Source of the DNA: an alpha proteobacterium U9-1i | GTDB lineage: Bacteria > Pseudomonadota > Alphaproteobacteria > Caulobacterales > Aquidulcibacteraceae | Length of the DNA: 64,000 nt | Reading direction: 5' to 3' | Assembly: GCA_000974665.1 (NCBI GenBank) | Contig: BBSY01000002.1 | Span: forward strand, 1,054,001-1,118,000 | Part shown: positions 61,136 through 64,000 of the stretch, in pieces | Position numbering within the stretch: the first letter of the stretch is position 1 | Layout of the letters: every line of letters begins with the position of its first letter | Notes under the pieces: generated by a model | Told to the model about the DNA's origin: nothing | Databases searched by the model: none | What the model saw: only the letters and a program-made list of their open reading frames with translations | Translations under genes and position numbers: made by a program

Positions 61136-62727
61136 GGGCTTGCTTTCAGCTTGAAGCGTTGCAGCTTGCCGGTATGGGTTTTCGGCAGCGCGTGCACAAA
61201 CTCGATGGCGCGTGGATACTTATACGGCGCGATCGTGCGCTTGACGTGATCTTGCAGCTCCGTCCGCAGAACCTCGTTTGGCCGGATGTCGGCGTGTAGC
61301 ACGACGAACGCCTTCACGATCTGGCCGCGCTCTTCGTCCGGCGCGCCCACCACCGCAGTCTCGGCGACGCTTGCATGTTGAAGCAATGCGTTCTCGACCT
61401 CAGGCGCCGCGATATTGTAACCGGCCGATATGATCATATCGTCCGCGCGTGAGACGAACCAAAAGTAGCCGTCTTCATCCATGCGATAGAGATCGCCTGT
61501 GATGTTCCAGCCGCCACGCACGTACTTTTCTTGGCGGGCGTCATCAAGATAGCGACAGCCCGTCGGGCCCTTCACGGCGAGACGACCGACCTCACCCGCA
61601 GGCAGCGGCGCGCCGTCGTCGCCGAGCACGCAGGCCTGATAGCCTGGTACAGGCTTTCCAGTTGATCCCGGACGGATGTCGTCCCCCCGCGCGGAAATGA
61701 AAATGTGGATCATTTCCGTCGCGCCGATGCCGTCGATCAAGCGAATGCCCGTCGCGTCACGCCAGGCGTCTGATGTAGCGGCCGGCAGATGCTCTCCGGC
61801 CGAGACGCACGTGTGCAGCGACGCGAGCCGAGCGTCCACGCCCTTTGCCATCGCACGGTACCCGGTCGGCGCTGTGAACAAGGTTGTAACTTTGTGACGT
61901 GCGATCGTGTCCATCAGCGCCTCGAAGCCAGGCGCGTTGGGCAACGCGGTCGCTGCGCCACACGCAGCGGGGAAGACAACCGATGCGCCTAAGCCGAACG
62001 TGAACGCAAATGGCGGCGTCCCGCAAAAAACGTCGCTCGCCCGAGGTTGAACGATGTGACGCGAGAACGTCTCCGCCATCGCCGCGACATCACGATGGAA
62101 GTGGACACAGCCTTTCGGCTGGCCGGTCGTGCCGGAGGTGAATGCAATCAGTGCGGGATCGTCGCTTGACGTATCGACAGCGGCAAATGATGGAGGCGCG
62201 TCTCGAAGCGCCTGATCAAAATCGCCCCCACCAAAGTACGTCACTCTGAGTGGCGCGCCGCCGGCCAAGGCGCGCGCCACTTCGAATTCGCTTTCGAGGC
62301 TCGCCGCAACGAGAGCGTGACTGACGCGCGCCTTGCCGATCAATGTCGCCAACTCCGTTGCGCGCAACATCGGCATCGACGTGACGGCTACCCCGCCAGC
62401 CCGCAGCACGCCCCACCAGATTGCAAGTGTCATCGCCGAATTGGGGGCGTGAAGCATTACGCGATTGCCGCTCTGCAGGCTCATGTCGTGCGTGAGCACG
62501 TGAGCGACTCGGTTCGCTTGCGCCAGCAGCTCGGAATAGCTCCAACGCCCCTCTGCCCAAAGAACCGCGTCCTTGTCGGCGCGCCCGTTTGCGATTGCGG
62601 CGTCCAACATCGACGACGCATTGTAGCGTGCCGGAAACCGTAGTTTTGGAAGGTCGAACAAAAAGTCCGGCAGCGCGTCCTGCGCCGGTAAATGATCGCG
62701 AACGAACGTATCGACTTGGCCGCTCAT
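61132..62727 (-). CDS. Benzoate/2-aminobenzoate-CoA ligase
   Basis: 531 residues with the ANL adenylation motifs: LIAFTSGTTGQPKGCVH (A3), GIGATEMIHIF (A5), NITGDLYRMDEDGYFWFVSRADDMI with the hinge (A7/A8), and PKTHTGKLQRFKLK (A10 Lys). The family form with FARYNASS-like N-terminus and HCVHFHRD pattern is that of benzoate/anthranilate CoA ligases. It makes an aryl-CoA from the acid and ATP. Neighbours (RidA, enoyl-CoA hydratase, arylformamidase) make 2-aminobenzoate the likeliest substrate, but benzoate cannot be excluded. Confidence 0.85.
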   Translation of the reverse strand: MSGQVDTFVRDHLPAQDALPDFLFDLPKLRFPARYNASSMLDAAIANGRADKDAVLWAEGRWSYSELLAQANRVAHVLTHDMSLQSGNRVMLHAPNSAMTLAIWWGVLRAGGVAVTSMPMLRATELATLIGKARVSHALVAASLESEFEVARALAGGAPLRVTYFGGGDFDQALRDAPPSFAAVDTSSDDPALIAFTSGTTGQPKGCVHFHRDVAAMAETFSRHIVQPRASDVFCGTPPFAFTFGLGASVVFPAACGAATALPNAPGFEALMDTIARHKVTTLFTAPTGYRAMAKGVDARLASLHTCVSAGEHLPAATSDAWRDATGIRLIDGIGATEMIHIFISARGDDIRPGSTGKPVPGYQACVLGDDGAPLPAGEVGRLAVKGPTGCRYLDDARQEKYVRGGWNITGDLYRMDEDGYFWFVSRADDMIISAGYNIAAPEVENALLQHASVAETAVVGAPDEERGQIVKAFVVLHADIRPNEVLRTELQDHVKRTIAPYKYPRAIEFVHALPKTHTGKLQRFKLKASP

Positions 62728-62730
62728 GGC

Positions 62731-63555
62731 TCAATCGCCTTCGAAAACGGGTTTGCCTTTTGCCGCGAACGCCTCATAGGCGCGGGCGAAATCCTTGGTC
62801 TGCATGCAGATCGCTTGTGCCTGCGCCTCGGCCTCAATCGCCAGATCGATACTCATCGACCATTCCATGTTGAGCTGGTTCTTGGTCATGGCGTGCGCGA
62901 AGGTTGGCCCATGCGCCAAGGCGTGCGCAAACGCGTGCGCCTCTGCGTGCAAAGCGTCGGCGGCGAAGATGCGATTGAAAAACCCCCAGCGTTCGCCTTC
63001 CTCCGCGCTCATGGAGCGGCCGCTGAACAATAATTCGCTCGCGCGGCCTTGGCCGATGATGCGTGGCAGGATCGCACAGGCGCCCATGTCGCAGCCGGCT
63101 AGACCGACGCGTGTAAACAAAAACGCCGTCTTGGCGTCGGGTGCGGCGTAGCGGATGTCGCTTGCCATCGCCATGATGGCGCCGGCGCCGGCGCACACGC
63201 CGTCCACTGCGGCGATGATCGGTTGCGGGCAGGCGCGCATCGCCTTCACCAGATCGCCCGTCATGCGCGTGAAGCGCATCAGGCCTGGCATGTCGAGCTT
63301 GGTCAGCGGGCCGATGATGTCGTGAACATCGCCACCTGAGCAGAAATTGCCCCCGGCGCCTTTCACGACGATGGCTTTGCAATCTTTCGCGTACACAAGA
63401 TCGCGAAACAGGTTTCGCAGCTCAGCGTACGATTCGAACGTCAGCGGATTTTTTCGCTCCGGCCGGTTCAAGATCACCGTGCCGACGCGATCGGAATAGT
63501 CCCAAAGGAAATGCGTGGCGCGATAATCCTGCGCCTTCCATGCGTCCGCGATCAT
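62731..63555 (-). CDS. Enoyl-CoA hydratase/isomerase family protein
   Basis: 274 residues with crotonase motifs: [43 protein letters not shown] (oxyanion), [43 protein letters not shown]. It hydrates or isomerises an acyl/aryl-CoA intermediate. Three bases separate it from the ligase. It overlaps the MarR stop by 4 bases. It is consistent with processing of the ring-opened or ring-reduced CoA product. Confidence 0.88.
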   Translation of the reverse strand: MIADAWKAQDYRATHFLWDYSDRVGTVILNRPERKNPLTFESYAELRNLFRDLVYAKDCKAIVVKGAGGNFCSGGDVHDIIGPLTKLDMPGLMRFTRMTGDLVKAMRACPQPIIAAVDGVCAGAGAIMAMASDIRYAAPDAKTAFLFTRVGLAGCDMGACAILPRIIGQGRASELLFSGRSMSAEEGERWGFFNRIFAADALHAEAHAFAHALAHGPTFAHAMTKNQLNMEWSMSIDLAIEAEAQAQAICMQTKDFARAYEAFAAKGKPVFEGD

Positions 63556-64000
63556 GCCGCGACCTCCCGTTCGAGCTTGCGGCGAATGGAGGCTTTGGCG
63601 CCGTCCAATAACCGCATGAGCCTTTGTCTGTCAGCTTGCGCGAGATCGCCGAGCAGACGATCCACACATGCCGCGTGCGCCTTGGCCATCTTCTTGAATA
63701 CGCTTTCGCCGCTCGTCGTCAATCGCACCGTTTGCACGCGGCGATCGTTCGTGTCTTCCCGCGTTTCGATCAGCCCTTCGGCCTTCAAGCGAGTCACCAA
63801 GCCAGTCACGTTTCCGTTGGAAACCAGCAATTGGCGCGAAACTTCGCCGAGCGTCAGCGACCCGTGACGATCAAGCGCCGACATCAGATCGAAGCGGGCG
63901 ATCGTCGATCCAAAGTCCGCGCGCATCATGGCGTCGATCTCGCGTTCGATGAGCCGACTTGTTGTCAACATGCGCAAAGAAAGGCGAACGGTTTCGTTCA
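63552..64000 (-). CDS. MarR-family regulator (5' end beyond window)
   Basis: 149 residues are visible, ending at 63552; the reading frame is still open at base 64000 with MarR-like sequence ([77 protein letters not shown], wing [13 protein letters not shown]). The true start is outside. It lies directly before the aromatic CoA genes and very likely controls them in response to an aryl-CoA. Confidence 0.85.
   Translation of the reverse strand, partial: NETVRLSLRMLTTSRLIEREIDAMMRADFGSTIARFDLMSALDRHGSLTLGEVSRQLLVSNGNVTGLVTRLKAEGLIETREDTNDRRVQTVRLTTSGESVFKKMAKAHAACVDRLLGDLAQADRQRLMRLLDGAKASIRRKLEREVAA

Overview
The window is GC-rich and reads as chromosomal DNA of an alphaproteobacterium, most likely a Caulobacterales/Hyphomonadaceae-type organism. 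The reasons are the flagellar gene layout with sigma-54 promoters, a PhyR/NepR/EcfG general stress locus, and the alphaproteobacterial character of most proteins. This placement is inferred from gene content, not from a search.

Layout. 1-6167: flagellar late genes, fliK-flgD-flgE on the minus strand and flgK-flgL on the plus strand, each led by a -24/-12 (sigma-54) promoter. 6170-10650: a repeat-rich zone with a DUF559 nuclease-like gene between inverted palindromic repeats, mnmA carrying an in-frame palindromic insertion, a hydrolase, a decayed HlyD fragment broken by hairpin repeats, and a REP-associated tyrosine transposase (RAYT). 10641-16702: a MarR/thioesterase/thiolase/DUF2332 block, a DUF3754 membrane protein, a C13 peptidase and an Lrp regulator. 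16988-21202: a TonB receptor-YfiR-hybrid histidine kinase operon. 21467-26195: a glycosyltransferase, a GH130 phosphorylase-like enzyme and an AGE-family epimerase.

26246-35411 is a general stress response hub: PhyR, NepR, EcfG, a PhyK/PhyP-like kinase with a degraded ATPase domain, a small envelope-stress operon, a DUF1328 peptide, a Crp/Fnr regulator and an HWE kinase plus receiver pair. Five good GGAAC-N16/17-CGTT promoters, plus one weaker candidate, link these genes into one EcfG regulon. A CHASE3 hybrid kinase follows.

37424-58477 looks like a ~21 kb genomic island inserted in the 3' half of a tRNA-Met gene. A 45-bp copy of the tRNA 3' end marks the far end, next to a tyrosine integrase, an excisionase-like gene and small mobile-element genes. 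The island carries a second compact recombinase, a frameshifted membrane gene, groES-groEL, two Hsp20 genes, a phosphomannose-isomerase-like gene, a diguanylate cyclase, and an ECF sigma/anti-sigma module with an acidic 13-residue-repeat secreted protein and an S8 protease.

58554-64000 is one tightly overlapping minus-strand operon: MarR, enoyl-CoA hydratase, (2-amino)benzoate-CoA ligase, RidA, an Lrp-like ligand-binding domain, an arylformamidase-like hydrolase and a GT2-GtrA glycosyltransferase. It suggests kynurenine/anthranilate catabolism through CoA thioesters.
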